DNA of 64,000 nucleotides from Porticoccaceae bacterium (lineage in GTDB: Bacteria; Pseudomonadota; Gammaproteobacteria; Pseudomonadales; Porticoccaceae). The stretch covers positions 1-64,000 of the forward strand of contig JAJFKC010000039.1 in NCBI GenBank assembly GCA_021773435.1, given 5' to 3'. Numbering within the stretch: position 1 is the first letter of the stretch; each line of letters opens with the position of its first letter. The notes beneath the pieces are model-generated. The model had not been told where the DNA came from and did not search any database. It saw only the letters and a program-made list of their open reading frames with translations. Made by a program: the position numbers and the translations under genes. This document shows positions 52,863-64,000 of the stretch, piece after piece.

Positions 52863-54953
52863 ATGAAAATGACGGCCCCTTATGGCACGTGGCCATCCCC
52901 CATCACCGCTGAGTTGGCGGCCAGCGCTACGCCGACCATTGACCTGCTGATGCTTGATGAAAGCCGCCACCAAGGTCACCAACCAGATCACCAACAAGGT
53001 CACCAACAAGGCCACCAACGGGATCGCAACGCAGAAGCAAACAATACCGGCAACACCATCTACTGGCTCGAAAGTCGGCCTGACGAAGCGGGCCGAAATG
53101 CCATCGTCTGCCAAACAGGCAATGACTCACCCCATGATGTTCTGCCCGCCCCTTATAGCGCCCGCAGTCGAGTCCATGAGTACGGCGGCGCCTGTTATAT
53201 CGTGGTCAATAATATTCTGTACTTTGTCGCTCAGGATGACCAAAGGGTTTATCGGCTCAATATCGCACATTCTGCCAATGTCCAGGTCGAGGCCAATGCC
53301 AAGGCGCTCCCCGAACCGATAACACCCGATAACCTGGGTTATCGATTTGCTGACTTCAGTTATGACCGCCATCGCAATCGACTTATTTGTGTCTGCGAAC
53401 AGCATTTCAATGATCATCAGGAAGTCCATCGGGAGCCAAAGAACTTTATTGTGGCAATCCCCTTGAACGCCCCAGACAACGTCCCGCACAACGCTCATCA
53501 CCAAATGATAGAACTTGTAACAGGTGCAGATTTTTACGCCTACCCTCGGATCAGCTTAGATGGTAGCGAACTCTGCTGGATAAGCTGGAACCATCCGGCT
53601 ATGCCCTGGTACGGCACGGAATTGTGGCGAGCCAATTTAGATGAGCATGGCGCTATCAATACTAGAAAACATATTGCTGGCAGCGACACCGAAGCGATCT
53701 TTCAGCCGCAGTGGTCAGACACCGGAGCATTATATTTTGTCTCCGACCGGAGCCAGTGGTGGAATATTTACCGCCACCAAAGTGATGGCGCTATCACCCC
53801 GATCTGCACCATGACCGCGGAATTTGCCACCCCGCTGTGGACGCTTGGGATGTCTACCTACGCCTTTGTAGGCAACGACAAGATTGTGTCTTGCCATACC
53901 CAAAATGGCAGGTGGCATCTGATCATTATTGATATCAACAACGGCAAATCGACACCTGTCGTAAACCATTACACCCAGATATCTGCGCTCACTGGCGACG
54001 CCACTCACGCCTGGTTTGTCGGTGCCAGCGGCGACACCAGCAATCAACTGATTCAACTGGATATCGCTTCGGGTGATTGTCAGGCCATGGCTGAGCCCGC
54101 AAACTCAAGGTCTCCGGCTAGCCCTGAATTGGACAAAGCGATGTTTGCCCAGGCTCAGCAGTTGACCTATGAAACCAGCGGCGATGAGATCGCCCACGCT
54201 TTTTTTTACGCCCCACTAAATACCGCTTACCACGCACCCGATCGTGACAAACCTCCACTGATTGTTGTCTGTCACGGCGGACCTACCGGAGCAACTAGCG
54301 CGGCGCTTAATCTCAAAATTCAGTTCTGGACTAGTCGCGGCTTTGCCGTGCTCGACATCAATTATCGCGGCAGCACCGGCTACGGACGTAGGTACCGAGA
54401 ATTACTTGATGACAACTGGGGAATCAGCGATATTGACGATGTTCTGATGGGCGCAAAACATCTGCTAGAACAGGGCCTGGTAGACCCTCAACAACTGGCC
54501 ATTCGTGGCGGCAGCGCCGGAGGCTATACCGTTCTTGCCGCGCTGACCTTTCATAATCTGTTCAAAGCTGGAGCCAGCTACTACGGCATCGGCGATCTTG
54601 AAACCCTGGCCCGCGACACCCATAAATTTGAATCACGATATCTTGAACGACTAATCGGCCCCTACCCCGACGGGGTAGATATTTACCAAGCCAGATCACC
54701 CATAAACCATATCGATCAATTGACCTGCCCGACAATTTTCTTCCAGGGCCTGGATGACAACGTGGTGCCGCCCAATCAGGCTGAAGCGATGGTCAGTGCT
54801 CTGACCAGTCAAGGCTTAAGCTCCTCCTATGTTCCTTTCAAGGGAGAAGGCCATGGTTTCCGTAAAGCTGAAAATATCGCATATGCATTAACCCGAGAAC
54901 TAGATTTTTACTGTGAAGTTTTTGATTTTAAACTGGCTACAGAGATTATTTAG
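52863..54953 (+). CDS. S9-family prolyl oligopeptidase-type peptidase
   Basis: The 696-residue serine peptidase has an N-terminal beta-propeller-like region (about 1-420) and a C-terminal alpha/beta hydrolase domain. The catalytic Ser is in GGSAGGY, the Asp in GLDDNVVPP and the His in GEGHGFR. A Y-R-G-S-T-G-Y-G-R-R-Y oxyanion region precedes them. It resembles acylaminoacyl-peptidase/DPP-like enzymes. No signal peptide is seen, so it is cytoplasmic. Near residue 35 the propeller contains an inserted His/Gln-rich tetrapeptide repeat built from 12-base DNA units. Confidence 0.9.
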   Translation: MKMTAPYGTWPSPITAELAASATPTIDLLMLDESRHQGHQPDHQQGHQQGHQRDRNAEANNTGNTIYWLESRPDEAGRNAIVCQTGNDSPHDVLPAPYSARSRVHEYGGACYIVVNNILYFVAQDDQRVYRLNIAHSANVQVEANAKALPEPITPDNLGYRFADFSYDRHRNRLICVCEQHFNDHQEVHREPKNFIVAIPLNAPDNVPHNAHHQMIELVTGADFYAYPRISLDGSELCWISWNHPAMPWYGTELWRANLDEHGAINTRKHIAGSDTEAIFQPQWSDTGALYFVSDRSQWWNIYRHQSDGAITPICTMTAEFATPLWTLGMSTYAFVGNDKIVSCHTQNGRWHLIIIDINNGKSTPVVNHYTQISALTGDATHAWFVGASGDTSNQLIQLDIASGDCQAMAEPANSRSPASPELDKAMFAQAQQLTYETSGDEIAHAFFYAPLNTAYHAPDRDKPPLIVVCHGGPTGATSAALNLKIQFWTSRGFAVLDINYRGSTGYGRRYRELLDDNWGISDIDDVLMGAKHLLEQGLVDPQQLAIRGGSAGGYTVLAALTFHNLFKAGASYYGIGDLETLARDTHKFESRYLERLIGPYPDGVDIYQARSPINHIDQLTCPTIFFQGLDDNVVPPNQAEAMVSALTSQGLSSSYVPFKGEGHGFRKAENIAYALTRELDFYCEVFDFKLATEII
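52965..53027 (+). repeat. 12-bp in-frame tandem repeat encoding a His/Gln-rich insert
   Basis: Four full units (GGTCACCAACCA, GATCACCAACAA, GGTCACCAACAA, GGCCACCAACGG; 52974-53021) with partial copies on both sides encode H-Q-G-H-Q-P-D-H-Q-Q-G-H-Q-Q-G-H-Q-R-D in the S9 peptidase. Confidence 0.9.
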
Positions 54954-54973
54954 CCCGAATGGCCTAAGTCAAA

Positions 54974-55531
54974 ATGTCTCGCTATCGCCCCCCTCAACCT
55001 CAAAGTAGCCCCTACATTACGACCCAGGGCGCGGCAATGCTGCGCGAAGAATTGCGGCAGCTCTGGAAGGTAGAAAGGCCAAAAATCACCGCTACAGTCA
55101 ACGAAGCGGCGAAAAATGGGGATCGCTCAGAAAATGGTGACTATATTTATGGTAAACAGCGTTTACGCGAAATCGATGGCCGGGTACGTTACTTATCGAA
55201 GCGTCTTGAAACTATCACCGTTGTCGATCAAGCGCCGACCGACCAAAACCGGGTTTATTTCGGTGCATGGATAACGTTGGAGGACGACAGCGGTCAGCAA
55301 AACCATTACCGAATTGTCGGCACTGATGAACTTAACCCTGCCCTTGGTTACATCAGTATCGACTCACCTTTGGCCAAAGCAGTGTTGGGCAAGGCTCTCA
55401 ATGACATGATCAAATATAATCCCCGGCAGGGAATGCACGGAAAATCGCAGGAAAATATAATGCAGCAAAATGAACAAGGCATTATTCGGAAAATCGTGTC
55501 GGTTAGCTATGATCTCCAGCTGAACGAATGA
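54974..55531 (+). CDS. greB: Transcription elongation factor GreB
   Basis: The 185-residue protein has the N-terminal coiled-coil domain with the acidic tip in NGDRSENGDYIYGKQRLREI and a C-terminal FKBP-like domain (VYFGAWITLEDDSGQQNHYR, SPLAKAVLGKAL). The YGKQRLREIDGRVRYLSKRLE stretch identifies GreB rather than GreA. It rescues backtracked RNA polymerase by stimulating transcript cleavage. The protein is longer than usual because of a Gln/Asn-rich stretch near residues 150-170. Confidence 0.93.
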   Translation: MSRYRPPQPQSSPYITTQGAAMLREELRQLWKVERPKITATVNEAAKNGDRSENGDYIYGKQRLREIDGRVRYLSKRLETITVVDQAPTDQNRVYFGAWITLEDDSGQQNHYRIVGTDELNPALGYISIDSPLAKAVLGKALNDMIKYNPRQGMHGKSQENIMQQNEQGIIRKIVSVSYDLQLNE

Positions 55532-55679
55532 GCTCGTATAGATACCGATCATTCAGTCGACTGTTGATTGTTGACTAGACTGAACAAAAAGTTTTCCCGG
55601 AGTCCCGATATAGAAAACAGTTGATGTCCAAATCACAAATTATTAAGAACCTACCGTCGATTCCCTTTTGTCGTGAGTA

Positions 55680-55721
55680 GGTAGTCTTGAGCAGGTAGTC
55701 TTAAATAGGTTGTCTTAACAG
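55680..55721 (+). repeat. 3 x 14-bp tandem repeat between greB and the HD-GYP gene
   Basis: GGTAGTCTTGAGCA, GGTAGTCTTAAATA and GGTTGTCTTAACAG are contiguous. A weaker copy precedes them at 55666-55679. The array lies in the 251-base spacer between the two convergent genes, in which nothing else is seen. Confidence 0.88.
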
Positions 55722-55782
55722 ATCGTCGGCAAGAACTACCGGCCATTTTTAATGAAGACAGTACAACATGGCAACATGTCTT

Positions 55783-57102
55783 TTAAACCACAAGAACAAA
55801 CTCTTCCAAATGTAGATCGTAGCTTCCATCGGGCAAGGTATTTTTAATCAAATAGCCACCATCTAGTTCACCGCTGTCAGTAAGATAAAGGTCTAACATT
55901 TTCTCCTTGACCATATTTTTGTTCTCATCGGTGGCAACAATAACCGTTGGCAAATGACGAAATTTAGGCTGCCCTTCCACCACAACACATACCATGCCAT
56001 TACGTAATTCAACCCAGGTGCCAGCAGGGTAAGGTCCAATAGCTCGCATAAATGTTAACGCGCATTCTTCGTCAAACTGCGTACCTCGACCATCGTAAAT
56101 AATTTTTTGCGCTTCCTCCGGCGATTTTGCGTTCATGTAGCAACGGTCGCTTATGATGGCGTCGTAGGCGTTTACAACGCCGATGATGCGAGCATATTCA
56201 GGAATTTTTTCGCCATGCAAGCCGCGGGGATAACCTTCGCCATCGGGTCGCTCCTGATGGAACAATGCGGCATCGATTACTGTCTTCGATGCCGAAGTCG
56301 CGTTAAATAACAACTTATGCCCCTCAAGCGTATGACGCTCAACAATTTCTCTTTCCTCGGCGTTTAAGCTCCCCGATTTTTCAAGGATCTCAGCGGGAAT
56401 CTTCATTTTGCCAATGCCGTGGGATAATCCACATAAACCAATTTCATGGAGTTCCTCCACTGAAAACCTTAGGTACCGCCCGAACACGATTGTCAGAATA
56501 CAAACATCCAAACAATGTTCCGTGGTGTAATCCAACTCGTGTTTGATCTTGCTCATCCAGATTAATGCATCGGGATTGCGCAAAATACTGTCGACACAAC
56601 TGGCGACAATATTTCGGGCCGTCGGCATATCAAAAACCTCGCTCTGCTGAACCGCATAAAGCAGGCCATTGGTCTGCTCCTTTGCCCGTGCGTAAATGTC
56701 CCGAGCCTGTGTGTGCTCAGCTTCGGCGCTAATCTGTCTCTCATAAGCAGGTCCGGAACGCAGCAACTTTTTTTTGTAGGCTTTGCGCTGAGTTTTGGCC
56801 TGATTAATCATAAACCCCGTCGAGTTTTTCGGCGGAGGACGCAGCGCTTTCGATGGTTTTGATGATGAGGTTTTTTTCGCTGCACGCGCTTCTTCCAACA
56901 CGTAAACATTGTCGCAATACTTTTCCAGTTTCATGACATTGCTGCGATGGCGAATTTCGAATCCCTGTACGAGAAAGGGCGTCTCCGACCACGGGATATC
57001 TAGTTCCGCAACAAACATGCCCACCTCAAGCTGAGAGGTCCGAATTTTGATCAGGTTTTCTCTGGTATATGCCTTTTTTTTATCGCCGAAGATATCTCTC
57101 AT
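55783..57102 (-). CDS. HD-GYP domain protein with altered HD motif (DUF3391)
   Basis: The 439-residue protein has an N-terminal DUF3391 domain (LIKIRTSQLEVGMFVAELDI) and a basic linker. A C-terminal HD-GYP domain follows (about 165-370). The GYP motif is intact (H-Q-E-R-P-D-G-E-G-Y-P). The HD dyad, normally H-D-I-G-K, reads S-H-G-I-G-K here; codons are CAC GGC. Losing the metal-binding Asp suggests impaired or absent cyclic-di-GMP hydrolysis, perhaps leaving a binding or regulatory role. Other histidines of the site (E-H-C-L-D, E-R-H-T-L) are kept. HD-GYP proteins normally degrade cyclic-di-GMP. Confidence 0.9.
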   Translation of the reverse strand: MRDIFGDKKKAYTRENLIKIRTSQLEVGMFVAELDIPWSETPFLVQGFEIRHRSNVMKLEKYCDNVYVLEEARAAKKTSSSKPSKALRPPPKNSTGFMINQAKTQRKAYKKKLLRSGPAYERQISAEAEHTQARDIYARAKEQTNGLLYAVQQSEVFDMPTARNIVASCVDSILRNPDALIWMSKIKHELDYTTEHCLDVCILTIVFGRYLRFSVEELHEIGLCGLSHGIGKMKIPAEILEKSGSLNAEEREIVERHTLEGHKLLFNATSASKTVIDAALFHQERPDGEGYPRGLHGEKIPEYARIIGVVNAYDAIISDRCYMNAKSPEEAQKIIYDGRGTQFDEECALTFMRAIGPYPAGTWVELRNGMVCVVVEGQPKFRHLPTVIVATDENKNMVKEKMLDLYLTDSGELDGGYLIKNTLPDGSYDLHLEEFVLVV

Positions 57103-57420
57103 TACTCTTTTCCCATGAACAGCTCGTATTTTTAGCTACATTGTTTCACGTATTATATTTGATAAAACAATATGTTATATGCATTTATTAATGTAAAAAG
57201 GTGAACTGGTTCGCAAACCAATGCCTCTAACCAGTGCCTCTATATAGAGCCGGCATAGACCGTGACCAGGAATTAACGTTGCTGCACGATAAAGATATAA
57301 AAAGAAACTCACGACAAGGCCAATATCATCTGAACTTGTTACGCAAAGTGAGGTTAACACAGCGCCTTATTTTGAATAACGAATGCTGTGGGCATTAGTT
57401 GCAGGCTTGACCCCCAATAG
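57103..57420. other. 318-base spacer upstream of the HD-GYP gene
   Basis: The part next to the HD-GYP start is very AT-rich and probably holds its promoter, but no clear -35/-10 pair was found. The far end holds the 22-base duplication. No gene is seen. Confidence 0.4.
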
Positions 57421-57440
57421 TTACAGGCTTGCCCCCCATT
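57397..57440 (-). repeat. 2 x 22-bp duplication spanning the glycosylase stop codon
   Basis: Two contiguous 22-base units (57397-57418 and 57419-57440, 19 of 22 identical) share the core CAGGCTTG followed by a C-run. The stop codon of the gene on the minus strand (TTA at 57421-57423) lies inside one unit, and the duplicate follows it out of frame. Confidence 0.87.
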
Positions 57441-58050
57441 CTGACACGCGCGTTACACGTTCCTGCAGAACTGGAACAAAGTCTGCCTCAAACCAGGCAT
57501 TATTTCGCAGCCAAAGTCCGTTTCTCGGGGAAGGGTGTACTAGCGGCAAGTATTTAGCTCCAGCCCAGTCTGCCTGACGAATTCGCTGGGCGATTGTGAT
57601 TTTATCTCGCTCAAGATAATAGTCTTGAGCGTATCGACCCACCAACAGTACCAATTCAATATTCTGCATACCGGTGAGCAGCTTGCTATGCCACATTGGC
57701 GCGCATTCGGGGCGAGGCGGTAAATCCCCCGATCTACCGCGACCGGGGTAGCAAAAACCCATCGGTACAATAGCAACCTTAGTCTCGTCATAGAAATTTT
57801 CCACGCTCAAGCCCAACCATCGCCTAAGTCGGTCGCCGCTAGGATCGTCCCAGGGAATGCCGCTGGAATGTACTTTACTCCCAGGTGCCTGGCCGATAAT
57901 GAGCAACTTTGCGCTGTTAGCCAGACGAACAATCGGACGCGGGTCATGGGGCAAATGTTGTTCACAGTGTCGGCAACTACGCACTTCGACCAGCAGGTCG
58001 CGCAAGGCTATATTGTTCGCACTTCCGCCACTAAAGGTCGGATTATCCAT
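57421..58050 (-). CDS. Uracil-DNA glycosylase superfamily protein
   Basis: The 209-residue protein has the G-Q-A-P-G-S-K motif of the UDG superfamily (family 4/5-like), IVPMGFCYPGRGRSGDLPPR and the late H-P-S-P-R-N catalytic histidine loop. An N-terminal C-R-H-C pair is present, but the full four-cysteine Fe-S set of family 4 enzymes is not evident. It probably removes uracil or a related base from DNA, or acts on nucleotides in an unknown way. It diverges from gcvP. Confidence 0.82.
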   Translation of the reverse strand: MDNPTFSGGSANNIALRDLLVEVRSCRHCEQHLPHDPRPIVRLANSAKLLIIGQAPGSKVHSSGIPWDDPSGDRLRRWLGLSVENFYDETKVAIVPMGFCYPGRGRSGDLPPRPECAPMWHSKLLTGMQNIELVLLVGRYAQDYYLERDKITIAQRIRQADWAGAKYLPLVHPSPRNGLWLRNNAWFEADFVPVLQERVTRVSEWGASL

Positions 58051-58201
58051 GCTTTAACCATTGTCCCATTTTTTAATGATAAGCACTGACGACAAGAGCT
58101 GATGATCCGCAAGCGTTGCTGTTATCATCCAAATCTTTCAGCCAAGACCCTCTCCCCAGTTTTCGTTGCCACGGGCCTGAGACCTCAAGGGGAAATCTAA
58201 C

Positions 58202-58212
58202 ATGAGACATTT

Positions 58213-58216
<4 letters not shown>
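58202..58216 (+). CDS. Four-codon leader ORF coupled to gcvP
   Basis: ATG AGA CAT TTA TGA encodes M-R-H-L. An AAGGGG lies nine bases before its ATG, the ideal distance, whereas it is 20 bases from the gcvP ATG. The leader stop overlaps the gcvP start (ATGA). Translation of gcvP may therefore depend on reinitiation. It may also be chance. Confidence 0.4.
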
Positions 58217-61266
<3,050 letters not shown>

Positions 61267-61401
61267 AAGCCTAACATTAGGCCACGAGATAGCGCTGGCC
61301 ATAGGTTAAACTCAAACTCGTATCAAGCACATCCAGCAAGGATATTAGTGACTTCACAAGCCAAACTAGCACTTCAAAAATAATAAGCATCGGAGAAGAC
61401 A

Positions 61402-62835
61402 ATGGCACAAGCTGCGCAACTCTCGTCAATCGATTCAGCTAGCGCTGAAGCACAGCGAATTTTCCTGCTTCAAAAATCTGCATATCGAAACCAACCTTAC
61501 CCACCCCTTGTCGACCGCGTGGCGCAGCTCGACAAACTGGAACAAATGTTATTGACCAACACCGACTCTATTACCGCTGCGATCTCTTCGGATTTTGGAC
61601 ACCGCAGTGCTACTGAAACCAAGCTATTAGAGATTTTTGGTAATTTATCCGCCATCCGCGACACTCGCAAACACCTTAAAAAATGGATGAAACCACAGCG
61701 GCGGCGCACAGCCCTCATGTTTGCCACCGGCAAAAACCGCCTTATTCCACAGCCCAAAGGCATCGTCGGCATCTCCACGCCCTGGAACTACCCCCTGTAT
61801 TTGTCCATCGGCCCGGTGGTGTCTGCGCTCGCCGCAGGCAATCGGTGCATGGTTAAGCTAGCGACCAATTCACAACATCTATGCAAACTCCTGCAACAGC
61901 TTTGCGAAGAATCTCTGGGCGAGGATACTGTCGCCTTTCTGCCTGGCGTCAGTGGCAACGAATTTAGCTCGCTGCCCTTCGATCATATTATTTATACTGG
62001 TTCTGCCGAAAGCGGCAGAACGGTGATGAAAAGCGCTGCTGAAAACCTGTGCCCGGTGACCCTCGAGTTGGGCGGCAAATCCCCCGTAGTGATCTGTGAC
62101 GATTTCGATCTGGAGGAAGCCGCCAGACGTTTGCTCTACACCAAGTTTATGAATGCCGGGCAAACTTGTGTGGCGCCGGACTACCTGTTTTTACCGAAAG
62201 ACAAGGTCGATACCTTTGTCGAATACGCCCGCAAGGTCGTCTCAGAGCGCTACCCCAATACCGATGAAGACGCCTATACCTCGGTGATTGATACACGCTC
62301 CTTTAATCGTCTCCGGCAAACCCTCGACGATGCCGTGGCCAAAGGTGGGCAGGCTATTAACCTGACTGGCAACGACTTTAATGCCAAGCTAAAAAAATTC
62401 CCGCCCCATATTTTGGTCAAGCCCAGTGCCGACATGATCATCATGCAGGAAGAAATTTTCGGGCCGATACTGCCCATCCTGACCTACGACTCCATCGATG
62501 AGGTACTCAACTACGTCAATGATCGTGATCGACCACTGGGTTTTTATATATTTACTCACGACAAAGTGATTCAGGAAAAAGTACTCTACGAAACCATGTC
62601 AGGCGGGATCACCATTAACCATTGTGCCTTCCATGTGTTTCAGCACGACCTGCCCTTTGGCGGCATCGGTGCCAGCGGCATGGGTCACTATCATGGCCAT
62701 GAAGGGTTTTTGGAATTGAGCAAATTACGCCCGGTGTTTACCTTCCCGGCTCTGGGTAAGCCCGATTTATTTTATCCGCCTTATACCGATTTTCACAGCA
62801 AACTTTTTAACTGGCTCAATAAGCTCCGGTTTTAA
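61402..62835 (+). CDS. Aldehyde dehydrogenase (coniferyl-aldehyde type)
   Basis: This is a 477-residue class-3-like ALDH. The general-base Glu is in ELGGKSPVV, the nucleophile Cys in MNAGQTCVAPDY, and the EEIFGPILPIL and ASGMGHYHGHEGF blocks follow. There is a C-terminal hydrophobic segment like those of fatty and coniferyl aldehyde dehydrogenases. It oxidises an aromatic or long-chain aldehyde with NAD(P)+. It stands alone after gcvP. Confidence 0.9.
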   Translation: MAQAAQLSSIDSASAEAQRIFLLQKSAYRNQPYPPLVDRVAQLDKLEQMLLTNTDSITAAISSDFGHRSATETKLLEIFGNLSAIRDTRKHLKKWMKPQRRRTALMFATGKNRLIPQPKGIVGISTPWNYPLYLSIGPVVSALAAGNRCMVKLATNSQHLCKLLQQLCEESLGEDTVAFLPGVSGNEFSSLPFDHIIYTGSAESGRTVMKSAAENLCPVTLELGGKSPVVICDDFDLEEAARRLLYTKFMNAGQTCVAPDYLFLPKDKVDTFVEYARKVVSERYPNTDEDAYTSVIDTRSFNRLRQTLDDAVAKGGQAINLTGNDFNAKLKKFPPHILVKPSADMIIMQEEIFGPILPILTYDSIDEVLNYVNDRDRPLGFYIFTHDKVIQEKVLYETMSGGITINHCAFHVFQHDLPFGGIGASGMGHYHGHEGFLELSKLRPVFTFPALGKPDLFYPPYTDFHSKLFNWLNKLRF

Positions 62836-62856
62836 TAGCTGATTAACTGACTGCGC

Positions 62857-62912
62857 CCTATTTGTTAGGCCTTATTTATTAAGACTTATTTATTAAGACT
62901 TATTTATCAAAC
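62857..62912 (+). repeat. 4 x 14-bp tandem repeat after the aldehyde dehydrogenase
   Basis: CCTATTTGTTAGGC is followed by CTTATTTATTAAGA twice exactly and CTTATTTATCAAAC. The array lies in the 110-base spacer between convergent genes. Each unit of the exact pair carries a TAA. Confidence 0.88.
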
Positions 62913-62945
62913 CTAAGTTACTAAACTGGTTTACAGAAAAGGCTA

Positions 62946-64000
62946 CTAAACAGCGGTGCTAAAACGAAAGTTTGGCGGCTCCCGCTCCTGTCCCTCAACC
63001 GCCAGATCAATAGCCAGACAAGATGCACAGCTGGGGCAGTAATATTCAATAATATCCACCGGATTTTCCTGTCGTGCACGCACGGTTGTTTCAGCTCGGT
63101 CAAAACAGTCGGCAAGGTGTTGACGATGGGAAGGCACGCCGTGTTTCCAGTCCTGACTGTCTGCGCAAAGCGCTTTATCACAGTGACTACAAACCATGTT
63201 CGTCCCGGTATGGAGCACACCTTCAGTGCCTGTATTAGCAGCAGTGTCGGCAAGGCTACCCTTTTTAGCGGGCACCAACTCTAATCGCACTGCATCACGG
63301 CGCGCCCAGGTGGCTGCTTCATCAACGCTATAGTTTCCCGGATTGCTACCAACTACCACGGCACCATATAATTTTTCTGCCGCGGCAACCGACACCAGGT
63401 TATCATTCAAATCATCGGTGATTTCCTGTGCAGAACGGAAAAATGGGTCACCTAAACCACCGCCGCCAGAAGCAACCGCTCGAAATACATCTTTATCGTT
63501 CAAGTGAACATTAGTGGTATTGGCACGCAGCGTCGGGTCTTCTTCCCCAACTATAATATGGCGATCTTTCGGTAGCTTACCGGCTTTGATCACCTCTCTC
63601 ACATTGGTGTCCCGCAGCACCCAACTGGCGCAGGTGCTGCCTGGGTAACCACCTGCGAAACCCTTGCCCGGCAGCTCAGTTGCAGTAAGAAAATTCTGCC
63701 CAACCAGGGTTTCGCCCTCACGGAGCGTAAACGCGGCATCCATACCCATGCCACCTCGGTAGCGCCCGGCACCCCCGGAATTGGCCTTAATACGCCGCCA
63801 CAACAATAAAACTGGATCACTCAATTCGTAGACTTCAACATCTGCCCAGTTCAAAGACAAGGCAGCCTGTAAGCCGTAGTTATCCTGACCATCACCGATA
63901 GATTGCGCACCGCCGCCGACGCCCGCTCCCGAATCCAGGGGAATAAATACCGATGGATCACCATTTTTACTGCGACCAAACCAGACAGAAACCGCCAGCG
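62946..64000 (-). CDS. HyuB-type hydantoinase/carboxylase subunit with cysteine-rich C-terminal domain (partial)
   Basis: The frame stays open to the window edge, so the N-terminal part is missing. The visible 350 residues contain HyuB blocks (GGAGRYRGGMGMDAAFTLRE, the ASGGGGLGDP loop). After about residue 245 of the visible part comes a C-terminal extension with C-S-H-C, C-A-D, several His, and C-P-S-C-A-S-C. This looks like the zinc-binding gamma-type module seen with acetone and acetophenone carboxylases. It may therefore belong to an ATP-dependent carboxylase rather than a hydantoinase. The first start seen in the window is only an internal TTG. Confidence 0.75.
   Translation of the reverse strand, partial: LAVSVWFGRSKNGDPSVFIPLDSGAGVGGGAQSIGDGQDNYGLQAALSLNWADVEVYELSDPVLLLWRRIKANSGGAGRYRGGMGMDAAFTLREGETLVGQNFLTATELPGKGFAGGYPGSTCASWVLRDTNVREVIKAGKLPKDRHIIVGEEDPTLRANTTNVHLNDKDVFRAVASGGGGLGDPFFRSAQEITDDLNDNLVSVAAAEKLYGAVVVGSNPGNYSVDEAATWARRDAVRLELVPAKKGSLADTAANTGTEGVLHTGTNMVCSHCDKALCADSQDWKHGVPSHRQHLADCFDRAETTVRARQENPVDIIEYYCPSCASCLAIDLAVEGQEREPPNFRFSTAV

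Noticed and set aside
58051-58212. Glycine riboswitch ahead of gcvP
   Set aside because: I could not find the conserved aptamer core sequences, and part of this stretch is the upstream region of the divergent glycosylase gene.

Overview
The window looks like the chromosome of an aerobic, probably marine gammaproteobacterium. Supporting gene content includes separate lptF/lptG, the pepA-holC-valS string, a one-piece glycine dehydrogenase GcvP, a PHA-granule-type small protein, the DUF1302/DUF1329/YCF48/MMPL outer-envelope set and several CoA-linked SDR/CaiB/ALDH enzymes. A Cellvibrionales-like (for example Spongiibacteraceae) origin is my best guess, from gene content only. No tRNA, rRNA, CRISPR array or prophage was seen. 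The only mobile DNA is the right end of an IS3-family element at bases 1-140.

Layout. 303-1244: lone SDR. 1454-5644 (minus): a two-component system, a cupredoxin-like protein, an FTR1 iron permease and an outer-membrane protein in one operon. 5770-10432 (minus): a five-gene cassette of thermostable-hemolysin-family protein, AMP-binding enzyme, TenA/heme-oxygenase-like (HDO) protein, SDR and TPR protein, which looks like a small lipid-derived-metabolite pathway and is the best candidate for an undescribed system. 10703-12422: DUF429-like protein and aldo/keto reductase. 12526-16228 (minus): MoxR-type AAA+ ATPase and its VWA partner. 16500-21330: CaiB transferase and SDR, GDSL lipoprotein and methyltransferase, FMN alpha-hydroxyacid dehydrogenase. 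21360-30272: PHA protein, RDD protein, lptFG, pepA, holC, an acidic disordered protein and valS.

30458-37956 (minus): MMPL/RND transporter, YCF48-like protein, DUF1329 and DUF1302, a probable trans-envelope export or uptake route. 38206-46741 (minus): a GltD-like flavoprotein, 2-oxoacid:acceptor oxidoreductase alpha and beta subunits and a 5-oxoprolinase-like HyuA-HyuB fusion. 47121-58050: prpE, a voltage-gated-type K+ channel, APC permease, quinone oxidoreductase, SUI1, an S9 peptidase, greB, an HD-GYP protein with an altered HD motif and a uracil-DNA glycosylase family protein. 58202-64000: a four-codon leader ORF coupled to gcvP, an aldehyde dehydrogenase and a truncated HyuB-type protein carrying a C-terminal cysteine-rich domain.

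Across the whole window there is a recurring pattern of short direct tandem repeats, most often with a 14-base period (also 11, 12, 15, 16, 21, 22, 24). They sit at or just after stop codons, in gene spacers, or inside protein linkers. At several genes the repeat unit contains the stop codon itself, so stops are reiterated downstream. This pattern is visible directly in the bases and is not explained by any annotated gene.
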